From the NCBI GenBank assembly GCA_018262775.1, contig JADFDU010000002.1, forward strand, positions 30,049 through 94,048: a stretch of 64,000 nt of DNA, read 5' to 3'. The stretch comes from Rhodocyclaceae bacterium (GTDB lineage Bacteria > Pseudomonadota > Gammaproteobacteria > Burkholderiales > Rhodocyclaceae). The notes beneath the pieces are model-generated. The model saw only the letters and a program-made list of their open reading frames with translations, made no database searches and was not told the DNA's origin. Made by a program: the position numbers and the translations under genes. This document shows positions 19,668-29,134 of the stretch, piece by piece; the stretch's first letter is position 1, and the number at the start of each line of letters is the position of its first letter.

Positions 19668-22600
19668 ATGTTCGAGACCATCATCAATGCCAGCCTGAAG
19701 CAGCGCCTGATCGTCATCGGCGTGTCGCTACTGCTGGTGATCTACGGCGTCCTCACCGTGCGCCAGATGCCGGTGGACGTCTTCCCAGACCTCAACAAGC
19801 CCACCGTGACGCTGATGACCGAGGCGGGCGGCATGGCTCCGGAGGAAGTCGAGCAGCTCGTCACCTTCCCCATCGAGTCGAGCATGAACGGCATGCCGGG
19901 GGTGACGCGCGTGCGCTCGGTCTCCGGCGTCGGCCTGTCCATCATCTATGTCGAGTTCGAGTGGGGCTCGGACATCTACCGCAACCGCCAGCAGATCGCC
20001 GAGCGGCTGAACCTGGTGCGCGAGCAGTTGCCCGAGGGCATTGTGCCGCAGCTTGGCCCCATCTCCTCCATCATGGGCGAGATCCTGCTCATCGCCTTAT
20101 TTGCCAAACCCGCGGCAGACCCGGAGAAAGTCAGCCCGATGCAGGTGCGCGAATACGCCGACTGGGTGATGCGGCCGCGCCTGCTCACCATCCCCGGCAT
20201 CGCCCAGGTGATTCCGATCGGCGGCGAAGTGCGGCAGTACCGCGTCGAACTGAAGCCGGCGCAGCTGCAGGCACTGGGCGTCGAGCGCGAGAAACTGGAA
20301 GGCGCGCTGAAGGACTTCGGCGCCAACACCAGCGGCGGATTTATTGAGGCGCAGGGCCGCGAATACCTGATTCGTCAGATCGGGCGCACCAGCCGCATCG
20401 AGGATTTGCAGAACCTGGTGGTGTCCGTCCGCAGTGGCCAACATGGCGGTCAGCCCATCCTCCTCAAACAGGTCGCCGAGGTGAAACTGGCGCCGGCCAT
20501 CAAGCGCGGCGATGCCGGCTACAACGCCAAGCCCGCCGTGATCCTCTCCGTGCAGAAGCAGCCTTCCGCCGACAGCGTGGCGCTCACCCGCGAGGTCGAG
20601 CACGCCATGACCGAATTGTCGAAGTCCCTGCCACAGGGCGTCGAGGCGCCGCAGTTCCTTTTCAAGCAGGCCGACTTCATCGAGCACTCGGTGAGCAACG
20701 TCGAGGAAGCGCTGCGCGACGGCGCCATCCTGGTGGCGGTGATCCTCTTCCTGTTCCTGCTGAATGTGCGCACCACCCTCATTTCGCTGACGGCCATTCC
20801 CGTCTCGCTGCTGGCGACGGCGCTGGTGTTCCGCTACTTCGGTCTGTCCATCAACACCATGACGCTGGGCGGGCTGGCCATCGCCATCGGCGAGCTGGTC
20901 GATGATGCCGTCGTCGGTGTCGAGAACGTCCTGCGTCGCCTGAAGATCAATCGCACCCTGGCCGAACCGCGGCCTGTCGCCGAAGTCATCGCCAAGGCGA
21001 CGCTGGAAGTGCGCTCCGCCATCGTCTACGCCACGGTGATCATCGTGCTGGTGTTCGTGCCGCTGTTCGTCCTGCCGGGCATCGAGGGGCGTTTGTTCAC
21101 ACCCTTGGGCGTGGCCTACATCGTTTCCATCCTCGCCAGCATGATCGTCTCGGTCACCGTTACGCCGGTGATGGCCTACTATCTTCTGCCGAGGATGAAA
21201 CAATTGCACGCCGGCGACAGCCCGCTGGTCATCTGGTTGAAGCGCTGGGATGCGAAGTTTTTGCACTGGTCGTTCGCGAACAGCCGCAAGCTGCTCGTGG
21301 GCGCCCTGGTGACGGTGGTGATTGCCGCCGCCACCATCCCGCTCTTTCCGCGCGCCTTCCTGCCGCCCTTCAACGAAGGCACGCTGACGGTGAACGTGCT
21401 GCTCAACCCCGGCACTTCCCTCGCCGAGTCGAACCGCATCGGCACGCTCGCCGAGGAACTCATTGCCCAGGTTTCGGAAGTCACCAAGGTCGGCCGACGC
21501 ACCGGGCGTGCCGAGCTCGACGAGCATGCCGAGGGCGTGCATTACTCGGAAATCGACGTCGACCTCAAAACCTCCGAGCGCAATCGCGAGGCCATCATCA
21601 GCGATATCCGCACCCGGCTGGCCGTGCTGCCGGCAGTCAGCAACGTCGGCCAGCCCATCTCGCACCGGCTGGACCATCTTCTCTCCGGCGTGCGCGCCCA
21701 GATCGCCCTCAAGGTGTATGGCGACGATCTCGATACCCTGCGCGGCCTGGCGGGCGACTTGCGCGCACGCCTGGCAAAGATACCCGGCATCACCGACCTG
21801 CAGATCGAGAAGCAGGTGCTCATCCCGCAGATCAAGATCCGCGTCGACTACGAACAGGCGGCGCGCTATGGCGTGACGCCGGGCAGCCTGTTGCGCTCCC
21901 TTGAGCAGATGATCGAAGGCGAACGCATCACGCAGATCGTCGAAGGCAACCGGCGTTTCGATTTGCTTGTGCGCCTGCCCGAAAGCGGCCGCGGCCTGCA
22001 GGAACTGCCGAACCTGCTGATCGAAACGCCCGGCGGGCACGTGCCGCTCTCGCGTTTGGCGACGATCGAGGATGGTGACGGGCCGAACCAGGTCAGCCGC
22101 GAGAATTCGCGCCGGCGCATCGTCATCTCGGCCAACTCTGACGGACGCGACATGTCGAAAGTCATTGACGACATTCGTGCCGAGCTTGCCGCACGGCCGA
22201 TGCCTGAAGGCTACTTCACGGCACTCGAAGGCCAGTTCCAGGCGCAGGAGCAGGCTGCCCGTCTGATTTCCCTGCTGGCGCTGGTGTCGCTGACGATGAT
22301 CTTCCTCGTGCTCTACAGCCGTTACCGTTCGGCCGTGCTGACGGCCATCATCATGGGCAACATCCCGCTGGCCCTGGTGGGCAGTGTCATCGCGCTATGG
22401 ATCTCCGGCCAGCCGCTCTCGGTGGCGGCGCTGGTGGGCTTCATCACCCTGACCGGCATCGCCACGCGCAACGGCATTCTCAAGATCAGCCACTACATCA
22501 ACCTGTGCGCCTTCGAGGGCGAGCAGTTCGGCGACCACATGATCGTGCGCGGTTCGCTCGAACGCCTGACGCCGGTGCTGATGACGGCGCTGGTGGCGGC

Positions 22601-22796
22601 CTTCGCCCTGGTGCCGCTGCTGCTCTCGGCCGACGCGCCCGGCAAGGAAGTGCTGCACCCGGTGGCGGTGGTGATCTTCGGCGGGCTGGTGAGTTCGACG
22701 CTGCTCGACACCCTGCTGACGCCGGTGATGTTCCGTTTGTGGGGCGAGAAGGCCCTCGTACGTCTGCTAGCCTCAAAAGAGCAGGAAAGTTTTTGA
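19668..22796 (+). CDS. HME-type RND heavy-metal efflux permease (CzcA/CusA family)
   Basis: A 1042-residue inner-membrane proton antiporter with 12 predicted TM helices and two large periplasmic loops. It starts [18 protein letters not shown] and has the family's [12 protein letters not shown] segment. The TM4 signature reads [15 protein letters not shown] (E409, D412, D413), unlike the CzcA form (DFGxxxDGAVxxVEN) or the CusA form (GAMVDAA), so the metal cannot be assigned by motif. It follows the adaptor by 2 bp. Export of a divalent or monovalent metal from cytoplasm or periplasm is inferred from family and context. Confidence 0.9.
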   Translation: MFETIINASLKQRLIVIGVSLLLVIYGVLTVRQMPVDVFPDLNKPTVTLMTEAGGMAPEEVEQLVTFPIESSMNGMPGVTRVRSVSGVGLSIIYVEFEWGSDIYRNRQQIAERLNLVREQLPEGIVPQLGPISSIMGEILLIALFAKPAADPEKVSPMQVREYADWVMRPRLLTIPGIAQVIPIGGEVRQYRVELKPAQLQALGVEREKLEGALKDFGANTSGGFIEAQGREYLIRQIGRTSRIEDLQNLVVSVRSGQHGGQPILLKQVAEVKLAPAIKRGDAGYNAKPAVILSVQKQPSADSVALTREVEHAMTELSKSLPQGVEAPQFLFKQADFIEHSVSNVEEALRDGAILVAVILFLFLLNVRTTLISLTAIPVSLLATALVFRYFGLSINTMTLGGLAIAIGELVDDAVVGVENVLRRLKINRTLAEPRPVAEVIAKATLEVRSAIVYATVIIVLVFVPLFVLPGIEGRLFTPLGVAYIVSILASMIVSVTVTPVMAYYLLPRMKQLHAGDSPLVIWLKRWDAKFLHWSFANSRKLLVGALVTVVIAAATIPLFPRAFLPPFNEGTLTVNVLLNPGTSLAESNRIGTLAEELIAQVSEVTKVGRRTGRAELDEHAEGVHYSEIDVDLKTSERNREAIISDIRTRLAVLPAVSNVGQPISHRLDHLLSGVRAQIALKVYGDDLDTLRGLAGDLRARLAKIPGITDLQIEKQVLIPQIKIRVDYEQAARYGVTPGSLLRSLEQMIEGERITQIVEGNRRFDLLVRLPESGRGLQELPNLLIETPGGHVPLSRLATIEDGDGPNQVSRENSRRRIVISANSDGRDMSKVIDDIRAELAARPMPEGYFTALEGQFQAQEQAARLISLLALVSLTMIFLVLYSRYRSAVLTAIIMGNIPLALVGSVIALWISGQPLSVAALVGFITLTGIATRNGILKISHYINLCAFEGEQFGDHMIVRGSLERLTPVLMTALVAAFALVPLLLSADAPGKEVLHPVAVVIFGGLVSSTLLDTLLTPVMFRLWGEKALVRLLASKEQESF

Positions 22797-22833
22797 ATAC
22801 CTCTTGTTTGTAAACCATGAAAAGGAGCAAGAA

Positions 22834-23286
22834 ATGAATCACACCAAATCCATCGCCGTCCTGCTGGGGCTGACTTTTACGGCAGGCGCCGTCCTTGCCC
22901 ACGACGACGCCTATCTCGACACGCAGAAGGCACCGAACGGTGGGCAGTTGCGCATGGCGGGGCCCTATCACTTCGAACTGGTCGTGACGAAGGACACCGC
23001 CGAAGCGAAGGCGAACCCGGTTCTGGTGTATGTGACCGATCACGCCGGCAAGAAAGTACCCACTACGGGCGCAAGCGGGAGTGCGACGATTCTTGCCGGG
23101 AAACTAAAGGCCAACTCGACGCTCAAACCGGACGGGGACAACCGCATGAAAGGTTTCGCCAAATACGCGTCCACGGCCGATATGAAGGTGGTGGTTTCCA
23201 TCGCCCTACCAGGCAAGCCGGCCGAGCAGGTGCGGTTCACACCCATTAAATCCACCGTGGCCGCAAACAGCGAACACAAGCATTGA
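22834..23286 (+). CDS. Small periplasmic protein of the efflux operon
   Basis: A 150-residue exported protein with a signal peptide (to about 22, AVLA) and mature start HDDAYLDTQKAPNGG. The rest looks like a compact beta-sandwich (GPYHFELVV, VLVYVTDHAGKKV, VVVSIALPG) with a His-ending tail (EHKH). AAGGAG is 6 nt before the ATG at 22834. Proteins of this layout occur after RND metal pumps; a metal-chaperone role is plausible but not shown. No signature motif of a named family is seen. Confidence 0.75.
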   Translation: MNHTKSIAVLLGLTFTAGAVLAHDDAYLDTQKAPNGGQLRMAGPYHFELVVTKDTAEAKANPVLVYVTDHAGKKVPTTGASGSATILAGKLKANSTLKPDGDNRMKGFAKYASTADMKVVVSIALPGKPAEQVRFTPIKSTVAANSEHKH

Positions 23287-23320
23287 AAAGTTAGTTTGCC
23301 CACTTAACGGGGGAAACACT

Positions 23321-23464
23321 ATGCGGGCTTGGCTGAAAGAGAAGCGGGCGATGCTCCGTGACTGGCTTCGCGTCAATAAGGAAGCGCATATGAAGGCGCA
23401 AAGCCGCGCGTGCTGTTCCTCGCCACCGCCCGGAGCAGGCACACGCGACGGCAAAGGAGACTGA
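23321..23464 (+). CDS. Hypothetical 47-residue protein
   Basis: A short frame with a GGGGGA ribosome-binding sequence 6 nt upstream of the ATG. Its TGA abuts the ATG of the next cytochrome gene without a gap, suggesting coupling. The first half is basic and amphipathic (MRAWLKEKRAMLRDWLRVNK), the second contains a Cys pair (RACCSSPPPG). The layout and ribosome site favour a real gene; no family is recognised. Confidence 0.5.
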   Translation: MRAWLKEKRAMLRDWLRVNKEAHMKAQSRACCSSPPPGAGTRDGKGD

Positions 23465-23845
23465 ATGACACACAGGAATATTTTGCCCGTACTGCTTGCA
23501 GCCTTGATCAGCTTGCCGGCGACAGCGCAAAGCTTGCAGATACCCAAGCCCAGTCCGGGACTGATGCCCAATCCGGCCGCCGGAAAATCGCTCTTCGTGA
23601 AGAATTGCGCCAGTTGCCACGGCCAAGATCTAAAGGGGACCGACAAAGGGCCGCCGTTCCTGCACAGGGTATATGAACCCTCGCACCATGCCGATGCAGC
23701 CTTCCAGCTTGAAGTAAAGAACGGCGCACGGGCGCATCACTGGAGATTCGGCGACATGCTGCCCGTGCAGGGGCTGAGCCCGGACGATGTCGCCCATATC
23801 ACGGCGTACGTTCGCATGCAGCAGCGTATAGCAGGCATTCGGTAG
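23465..23845 (+). CDS. Small soluble c-type cytochrome
   Basis: A 126-residue periplasmic protein: signal peptide (to about TAQ22), one haem-binding site CASCH (C48, C51, H52) and several candidate Met ligands. It contains an HHADAAFQLEVKNGARAHHW stretch rich in His. It lies inside the metal island, directly after the 47-residue frame and before the His-rich small protein. It probably shuttles electrons in the periplasm or helps oxidise or sense a metal; the partner is unknown. Confidence 0.85.
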   Translation: MTHRNILPVLLAALISLPATAQSLQIPKPSPGLMPNPAAGKSLFVKNCASCHGQDLKGTDKGPPFLHRVYEPSHHADAAFQLEVKNGARAHHWRFGDMLPVQGLSPDDVAHITAYVRMQQRIAGIR

Positions 23846-23857
23846 TCAGGAGGACGC

Positions 23858-24046
23858 ATGCCATCTCACGGCAAGCATCATGCACATCCAGCCGCTGGCA
23901 AAGACGCAGCGTCAATAGGCTCCCCCGTGGCCCTTGAGGGTGCAGAGCACGCTTTCAGGCTTGCTCAGGAACCGGCGTCGGCATCTGAAGCAGCCAATCT
24001 TGTCACCTATCCGCTCATCCATGCGAGAAAGGAGGCGATGCCATGA
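23858..24046 (+). CDS. Hypothetical His-rich 62-residue protein
   Basis: It begins MPSHGKHHAHPAAGK, giving four His in the first ten residues, and has no signal peptide or membrane segment. A strong AGGAGGA lies just before the ATG, and the stop overlaps the next start by 4 bp (ATGA), which supports expression as part of the same operon. A metal-buffering or chaperone role for the next membrane protein is a guess. Confidence 0.65.
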   Translation: MPSHGKHHAHPAAGKDAASIGSPVALEGAEHAFRLAQEPASASEAANLVTYPLIHARKEAMP

Positions 24047-24495
24047 TCGCCCGTTCGGCAGCAACAGGGTTGGCAGCATCCGCGCTCCTGCTTGCGATTT
24101 ATTTCGTCCTGGTCGGGCTCGTTTCCGGCCTTGACTTCGCGCTCGATCAATTCGTCACGTACTGGTATTTCATTACCGGCCTTTCCGCAGGTTTTGGCGT
24201 GCAGATCGGTTTATACACATACCTGAAGCGCGTCGTGCAGCATCAAGGACCCTCCGGCAAGGTCGTGGCCGTGTCGGGAGCGACGTCGACCGCGGCAATG
24301 ATTTCCTGCTGCGCCCATTACCTGACCAACGTCCTTCCCGTCCTTGGGGCGACCGGCCTGGTCACCCTTGCCGCTCAGTATCAGGTCGAATTTTTCTGGC
24401 TTGGCCTGGCATTCAATGGTGCCGGAATTCTCTACATCGCCCCGAAAGTCATGAAAGCTGCCAAGGAGCACGCACAATGCACAAATCCATCCTGA
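24043..24495 (+). CDS. Unnamed four-TM membrane protein with a Cys-Cys-Ala-His motif
   Basis: A 150-residue integral membrane protein with four predicted helices (about 8-30, 38-58, 75-110 broken by the motif, 115-137). The centre carries SGATSTAAMISCCAHYLTNV, where the Cys pair and His could bind a soft metal or haem. The N-terminus overlaps the His-rich gene by 4 bp, and the 3' end overlaps the next gene by 19 bp. It is not MerT or a known copper importer by motif; function unknown, transport of a metal is a hypothesis. Confidence 0.75.
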   Translation: MIARSAATGLAASALLLAIYFVLVGLVSGLDFALDQFVTYWYFITGLSAGFGVQIGLYTYLKRVVQHQGPSGKVVAVSGATSTAAMISCCAHYLTNVLPVLGATGLVTLAAQYQVEFFWLGLAFNGAGILYIAPKVMKAAKEHAQCTNPS

Positions 24496-24938
24496 AGCAT
24501 GTTCCGCCACCTGCCGCATTGGCGCTGGCCTTTCTCGTTGTTGCGGCAGGCGGGGCAGTCATGGTGTCGAATGCCTCGGCACGGACACCTGCCAAAGAAG
24601 CGGTTGAGCTTGCGGCCCAGAAAAGCAAGACAGGCGGCGTGACGGTTACGGTCAAGCCGCGAGACTTGTCGAGCGAAGCGAGAGCGTGGGTGTTCGAGAT
24701 CGTGCTCGAGACTCACGTCCAGGATTTGAGCGACGACCTGACAAAGACCGCGGTACTGGTCGATGGTGCAGGCAGGCAAACGATCCCTACCGGATGGCAG
24801 GGCGACGGTCCTGGAGGGCATCACCGAAAGGGACTGCTCAGCTTTGCACCCTTGTCGCCGCAAGTAGATGCCGTCGAACTGCACATCCGGCGAGCTGGAG
24901 AGTCGGCCCCGCGATCGTTCCGCTGGAAATTGAAGTGA
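24477..24938 (+). CDS. Unnamed periplasmic protein paired with the four-TM protein
   Basis: A 153-residue protein with an N-terminal signal or anchor (about 15-35) and a beta-rich soluble domain (VTVTVKPRDL, WVFEIVLETH, KTAVLVDGAGR, GHHRKGLLSFAPL, AVELHIRR). The GGHHRKG turn offers two adjacent His. It starts 19 bp inside the previous gene, so the two are almost certainly co-translated and likely cooperate. No catalytic motif is visible; an immunoglobulin-like binding domain is likely. Confidence 0.72.
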   Translation: MHKSILKHVPPPAALALAFLVVAAGGAVMVSNASARTPAKEAVELAAQKSKTGGVTVTVKPRDLSSEARAWVFEIVLETHVQDLSDDLTKTAVLVDGAGRQTIPTGWQGDGPGGHHRKGLLSFAPLSPQVDAVELHIRRAGESAPRSFRWKLK

Positions 24939-25001
24939 CCACGCAAACGTCGGTGATCTTCTTGCTGCGGAGGGTGTTTGGGCGTGCAGCAGAAAAACAC
25001 C

Positions 25002-25796
25002 ATGCCGATCATCAGCCGGATGCCAGCCATGAGTGAGTCTGAACACGTTTGCAGCTATTGCGGCGACGCCATCGGCGGGCGGTTGTTCCTGCGTGAAAGC
25101 GAACAGCATTACTGCGAGCGCTGCTATCTGAAGCGCGGCAAACACATCCCGCATGGCGAGCCCTACTCGCTGCTGGCCGAAGCGCTCGCCACCGCGCTGG
25201 ACTTGCGCGAACGCGAAACCGGGCTGCACTCGAAACGCGTGGCTTGTCACACGCTTGTGCTGGCTCGTCGTGTCGTCAGTGATGCAGACATGCTAAAGCA
25301 GATCTACTGGGGCGCGCTGCTGCACGACATCGGCAAGATCGGCGTGCCGGATGCCGTGCTGCTCAAGCAGGGGCCGCTCGACGAATCGGAGTGGACGGAG
25401 ATGCGAACCCATCCGTCCAAGGGCTATGAAATCCTGGCGCCGGTGCCGGGCATGGCCCAGGCGGCCGAGTTGGTGCTCGCACATGAAGAGCGCTTCGACG
25501 GCAGCGGCTATCCGCTCGGCCTCCTCGGCGAGGCCATTCCGCTCGGTGCGCGGCTCTTCGCCGTCATCGATACGCTTGATGCGATTACTTCGGATCGCCC
25601 CTACCGGCGCGCACAGAACTTCGACAGGGCCGCCGAGGAAATCGTGTCTGCCGCTGGCAGCCAGTTCGATCCGCTCGCCGTGGAGGTTTTCGTTGCCGAG
25701 AAGGCTGCGCTGCGGCGGATGGTGGACCTGAAATGTACGATGTCGGAAGCCGAAGTGGACACCACACTGAATCTGGATGCGAGGACGAAGCCATGA
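25002..25796 (+). CDS. HD-GYP domain protein with N-terminal four-Cys zinc-finger-like module
   Basis: About 264 residues. The N-terminus holds [10 protein letters not shown]...YCERCY, a treble-clef-like four-Cys site. The HD-GYP domain follows, with [12 protein letters not shown] and [11 protein letters not shown], all catalytic landmarks present, so c-di-GMP phosphodiesterase activity is plausible. No signal peptide or receiver is seen. The start is uncertain (TTG 24978, ATG 25002, ATG 25029); 25002 is a compromise. Its stop overlaps the P-type ATPase start by 4 bp, which is unusual and ties a signalling enzyme to metal export. Confidence 0.85.
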   Translation: MPIISRMPAMSESEHVCSYCGDAIGGRLFLRESEQHYCERCYLKRGKHIPHGEPYSLLAEALATALDLRERETGLHSKRVACHTLVLARRVVSDADMLKQIYWGALLHDIGKIGVPDAVLLKQGPLDESEWTEMRTHPSKGYEILAPVPGMAQAAELVLAHEERFDGSGYPLGLLGEAIPLGARLFAVIDTLDAITSDRPYRRAQNFDRAAEEIVSAAGSQFDPLAVEVFVAEKAALRRMVDLKCTMSEAEVDTTLNLDARTKP

Positions 25797-28147
25797 CAAA
25801 TAAAGAAGATATTGTTGATCCCGTCTGCGGCATGAAGGTGCAGCCGCAATCCGCGAAGGCCTCGACAGTTTTCCGAGAGCGAACCTACTACTTTTGTTCG
25901 ACGAAATGCCAGGCCAGGTTCAAGGAAAGTCCCGAAACCTATGCTGACGGCGGGCCACAGGCTGCCGGCGATCCCATAAGGCATCGGCCTGGGCAGAATG
26001 AAGAACACCACGACACTGTGCAAGACGCAGCCCAAGGGGCCGCGACTACGACGGAATATACCTGCCCCATGCACCCGGAAGTGCGACAAGCCGGCCCTGG
26101 GACATGCCCGAAGTGCGGCATGGCCCTGGAGCCCGTGCTGCCCGATCTTGAGGAAGGCGACAACCCGGAACTCGTGGATTTTCGCCGTCGCTTCTGGTGG
26201 ACCTTGCCGCTGACGGTGATCGTCACAGCGATTGCCATGTCCGGCGGATTGTTCGATCCGCTGCTCGGGGCATCGCGGCCTTGGGTGGAACTGGCGCTTG
26301 CCACGCCAGTGGTGCTGTGGTCGGGCTGGCCGTTTTTCGTGCGCGGCGTGCGATCCGTGCGCAATCGCAGTCCAAACATGTGGACGCTGATCGGCCTCGG
26401 TACAGGTGCAGCCTACGCCTACAGCGTGGTGGCCACGCTATGGCCGGGCATGTTTCCGCCCTCGTTCCGGGTTGGCGGCCATGTCGCGGTGTATTTCGAG
26501 GCGGCTGTGGTGATTATTTCGCTGACATTGTTCGGCCAGGTGCTGGAACTCAAGGCGCGCTCGGAGACCGGGGCCGCCATCAAGGCGCTGCTCGGGCTTG
26601 CACCGAAAACCGCGCGCCGGATTCGCGAAGACGGCAGCGAAGAAGATATCCCATTGACCCACGTTCATCCCGGCGACCGGCTGCGCGTGCGGCCGGGCGA
26701 GAAAGTGCCGGTCGACGGTTCGGTGCTCGAAGGATCGAGCGCGGTGGACGAATCCATGCTGACCGGCGAACCGATCCCGGTGAGCAAGTCGCCCGGCGAC
26801 AAGCTGATCGGTGCGACCCTCAACGCCAGCGGTGCGCTGATCATGCAGGCAGAGAAGATCGGCTCGCAGACGGTGCTTGCGCAGATCGTGCAGATGGTCG
26901 CGCAAGCGCAGCGCTCCCGCGCGCCGATGCAGCGGATGGCCGACGTCGTCTCCGGCTATTTCGTCGTCGGAGTGGTGGCGATTGCCATCCTCACGCTCGT
27001 CGTCTGGGGCTTTTTCGGTCCGCAGCCGAGCTGGGCTTACGGTGTCATCAATGCCGTTGCGGTGCTTATCATCGCCTGTCCTTGCGCCCTCGGCTTGGCT
27101 ACGCCGATGTCGGTGATGGTGGCCACCGGCAAGGCGGCTGGCCACGGGGTGCTGTTCCGCGATGCGGCGGCCATCGAAACGCTGCGACAAGTCGATACGC
27201 TCATCGTCGACAAGACCGGCACACTGACGGAGGGCAAGCCCGCTTTTCACGGCCTGGCGGCGGCCGAAGGCTGGCGCGAGGATGACATCCTGCGCGTGGC
27301 GGCGAGCCTCGACCAGGGCAGCGAACATCCGCTGGCCCACGCCATCGTCGCCGAGGCGCGCCGGCGCGAACTCAAGCTCAGCACACCGGCGACCTTTGAG
27401 TCCGCCTCCGGGATTGGCGTGCGCGGTGCCGTGGAGGGTCAGGCAGTGGCCATCGGCAACACCGCGCTGATGGAAGAAGACGGCGTCGACTGGCGTCCGC
27501 TCGAACAACAGGCCGAAGCCCTGCGCCAGGAAGGTGCAAGCGTCATGTACCTCGCCGTTGATGGCAAGACAGCCGGTCTCCTTGCCGTCTCGGATCCGAT
27601 CAAGGCCTCAACGCCGGCTGCGCTGGAGAGTCTGCGCGCCAGCGGCCTCTCCATCATCATGGCGACCGGCGATGGACTCACCACCGCACGCGCCGTGGGC
27701 CGCAGGCTCGGCATCGATGAAGTCCACGGCGAGGTCAAGCCGCAGGACAAAAACGATCTGGTCGCCAAACTTCAGGCTGAAGGCCGCATCGTCGCCATGG
27801 TCGGCGACGGCATCAACGATGCGCCGGCACTGGCCCGTGCCAACGTCGGCATCGCCATGGGCAGCGGCACCGATGTCGCCATGAACAGCGCCCAGGTCAC
27901 GCTCGTCAAGGGCGACCTGCGCGGCATCGCCACCGCTCGCAACCTCTCGCTGGCTACCGTAGCCAATATGCGGCAGAACCTGACGTTCGCCTTCCTCTAC
28001 AACGCGCTTGGGGTGCCGATCGCGGCCGGCGTGCTCTACCCGGTGTTCGGCCTCCTGCTCTCGCCGCTGATTGCGGCGTTGGCGATGAGTTTCAGTTCGG
28101 TATCGGTCGTGACGAATGCGCTGCGGTTGCGCAGGACTACTATCTGA
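25793..28147 (+). CDS. copA: Copper-type P1B ATPase with YHS and CPMHPE-type N-terminal domains
   Basis: A 784-residue metal-exporting ATPase. In place of the usual HMA domain it has a YHS domain (VDPVCGMKV, about 8-50) and a heavy-metal-binding segment ([20 protein letters not shown], about 90-115), then eight TM helices. CPC in TM6 (Cys429-Cys431), the phosphorylation site DKTGTLTEG (Asp473) and [10 protein letters not shown] are present. This is the Cu(I) export class by motif. The ATG at 25793 overlaps the HD-GYP gene; a longer frame from 25733 is rejected because the YHS domain begins right after this Met. Confidence 0.93.
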   Translation: MTNKEDIVDPVCGMKVQPQSAKASTVFRERTYYFCSTKCQARFKESPETYADGGPQAAGDPIRHRPGQNEEHHDTVQDAAQGAATTTEYTCPMHPEVRQAGPGTCPKCGMALEPVLPDLEEGDNPELVDFRRRFWWTLPLTVIVTAIAMSGGLFDPLLGASRPWVELALATPVVLWSGWPFFVRGVRSVRNRSPNMWTLIGLGTGAAYAYSVVATLWPGMFPPSFRVGGHVAVYFEAAVVIISLTLFGQVLELKARSETGAAIKALLGLAPKTARRIREDGSEEDIPLTHVHPGDRLRVRPGEKVPVDGSVLEGSSAVDESMLTGEPIPVSKSPGDKLIGATLNASGALIMQAEKIGSQTVLAQIVQMVAQAQRSRAPMQRMADVVSGYFVVGVVAIAILTLVVWGFFGPQPSWAYGVINAVAVLIIACPCALGLATPMSVMVATGKAAGHGVLFRDAAAIETLRQVDTLIVDKTGTLTEGKPAFHGLAAAEGWREDDILRVAASLDQGSEHPLAHAIVAEARRRELKLSTPATFESASGIGVRGAVEGQAVAIGNTALMEEDGVDWRPLEQQAEALRQEGASVMYLAVDGKTAGLLAVSDPIKASTPAALESLRASGLSIIMATGDGLTTARAVGRRLGIDEVHGEVKPQDKNDLVAKLQAEGRIVAMVGDGINDAPALARANVGIAMGSGTDVAMNSAQVTLVKGDLRGIATARNLSLATVANMRQNLTFAFLYNALGVPIAAGVLYPVFGLLLSPLIAALAMSFSSVSVVTNALRLRRTTI

Positions 28148-28289
28148 ATGGATGCGTATCTAAACAGTACTCATGACTATTGAGCCTTCTATGGCAGCGT
28201 GTTCGCGTGATCCTGGGGCCACTTTCCCACTTTTCGGCCAAGAAAGAATATGAAGCATTGGCGCAGCAGGTGTTGAGGATAGCCGAGTG

Positions 28290-28730
28290 ATGCCTTCCGC
28301 TTTTTTACGGCAACCGGAACCGAACGTGCTGTTGTTTGGGTTCCTGCTGAACCTGCCATGGGAGTTGCTGCAGATACCGTTCTTTGCCGGAATGTCTTCG
28401 GCTACGCATTGGGATGGCGTGATCCAGTGCATGCGCGCAGCCGCAGGTGACGCCGCCATCCTGTTGGGAGCATTCTGGGCAGCGGCGTGCTTGCAGCAGA
28501 CGCGAAAATGGATTTTGCAGCCGTCTCTGAGCGCCTACCTGGCGTTTATCACGGCAGGGATCGTCGCGACGATTGTGCTCGAGCGGTGGGCGACACGGGA
28601 TTCTGGGCGCTGGGTGTATGCGGAGACGATGCCGACGATTCCCGTGTTGGGAACAGGCGTGCTGCCCCTGCTTCAATGGCTGCTGATACCGCCGATCAGT
28701 GTGTGGCTGATACGGAGGCAAATACGGTAA
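28290..28730 (+). CDS. Hypothetical small integral membrane protein
   Basis: A 146-residue protein (GTG at 28287 would add one Met) with about four hydrophobic helices (around 15-35, 52-70, 82-100, 118-137). No motif of a named family is recognised. The sequence starts MPSAFLRQPEPNVLLFGFLL. GAGG lies about 12 nt upstream. It sits between the copper ATPase and the SHOCT protein, separated from the ATPase by 142 bp containing no recognisable feature, so co-function is uncertain. Confidence 0.6.
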   Translation: MPSAFLRQPEPNVLLFGFLLNLPWELLQIPFFAGMSSATHWDGVIQCMRAAAGDAAILLGAFWAAACLQQTRKWILQPSLSAYLAFITAGIVATIVLERWATRDSGRWVYAETMPTIPVLGTGVLPLLQWLLIPPISVWLIRRQIR

Positions 28731-28873
28731 GGAGCAACCGCCATGCTGACTTGGCCATGCCCACGGCAAATCCATAGTGAAGGGAGGAACTATCGTTGAT
28801 GTCGGCAGTCCTGTAATTCATGCAAGCGTGGATCGTCTTTAAGACGGTTCTGCATTTTCCTGGGAGAAAAACG

Positions 28874-29122
28874 ATGTGGGGACATATGGGTGGCTACGGG
28901 TGGGAAGGCGGCTGGGGATGGGGCGGCATGATCGGCATGTCATTGTTCTGGATTCTGATCGTTGTCGCCCTTATTGCCTTGGTGCGAGGCCTATGGGGCG
29001 GCGGGGCCTCTTCAGAGAGGCGGCAGGAAAGAACGGCACTCGACATTCTCAAGGAACGCTATGCCCGCGGCGAGATCGAGCGTGAAGAGTTCGAGCAGAA
29101 AAAACGCGACCTCTCGAACTGA
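28874..29122 (+). CDS. Small SHOCT-domain membrane protein
   Basis: An 82-residue protein: a Gly/Trp/Met-rich N-terminus (MWGHMGGYGWEGGWGWGGM), one TM helix (about 20-40), then a C-terminal SHOCT motif (ALDILKERYARGEIEREEFEQ). GGGAGA precedes the ATG at 28874 by 6 nt. Such proteins are frequent beside copper and silver resistance genes; the aromatic/Met-rich head could interact with metal or lipid. Function not known. Confidence 0.82.
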   Translation: MWGHMGGYGWEGGWGWGGMIGMSLFWILIVVALIALVRGLWGGGASSERRQERTALDILKERYARGEIEREEFEQKKRDLSN

Positions 29123-29134
29123 CAGAGGCACGGT

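Noticed and set aside
20097..22040. 647-residue open frame opposite the RND pump gene
   Set aside because: Antisense shadow of the pump; repetitive His/Gln/Asp-rich translation with no family features.
28743..28799. 18-codon frame after the small membrane protein, with AAGGAG 8 nt upstream
   Set aside because: Too short to judge (MLTWPCPRQIHSEGRNYR) and with no family or downstream coupling; kept only as a note.
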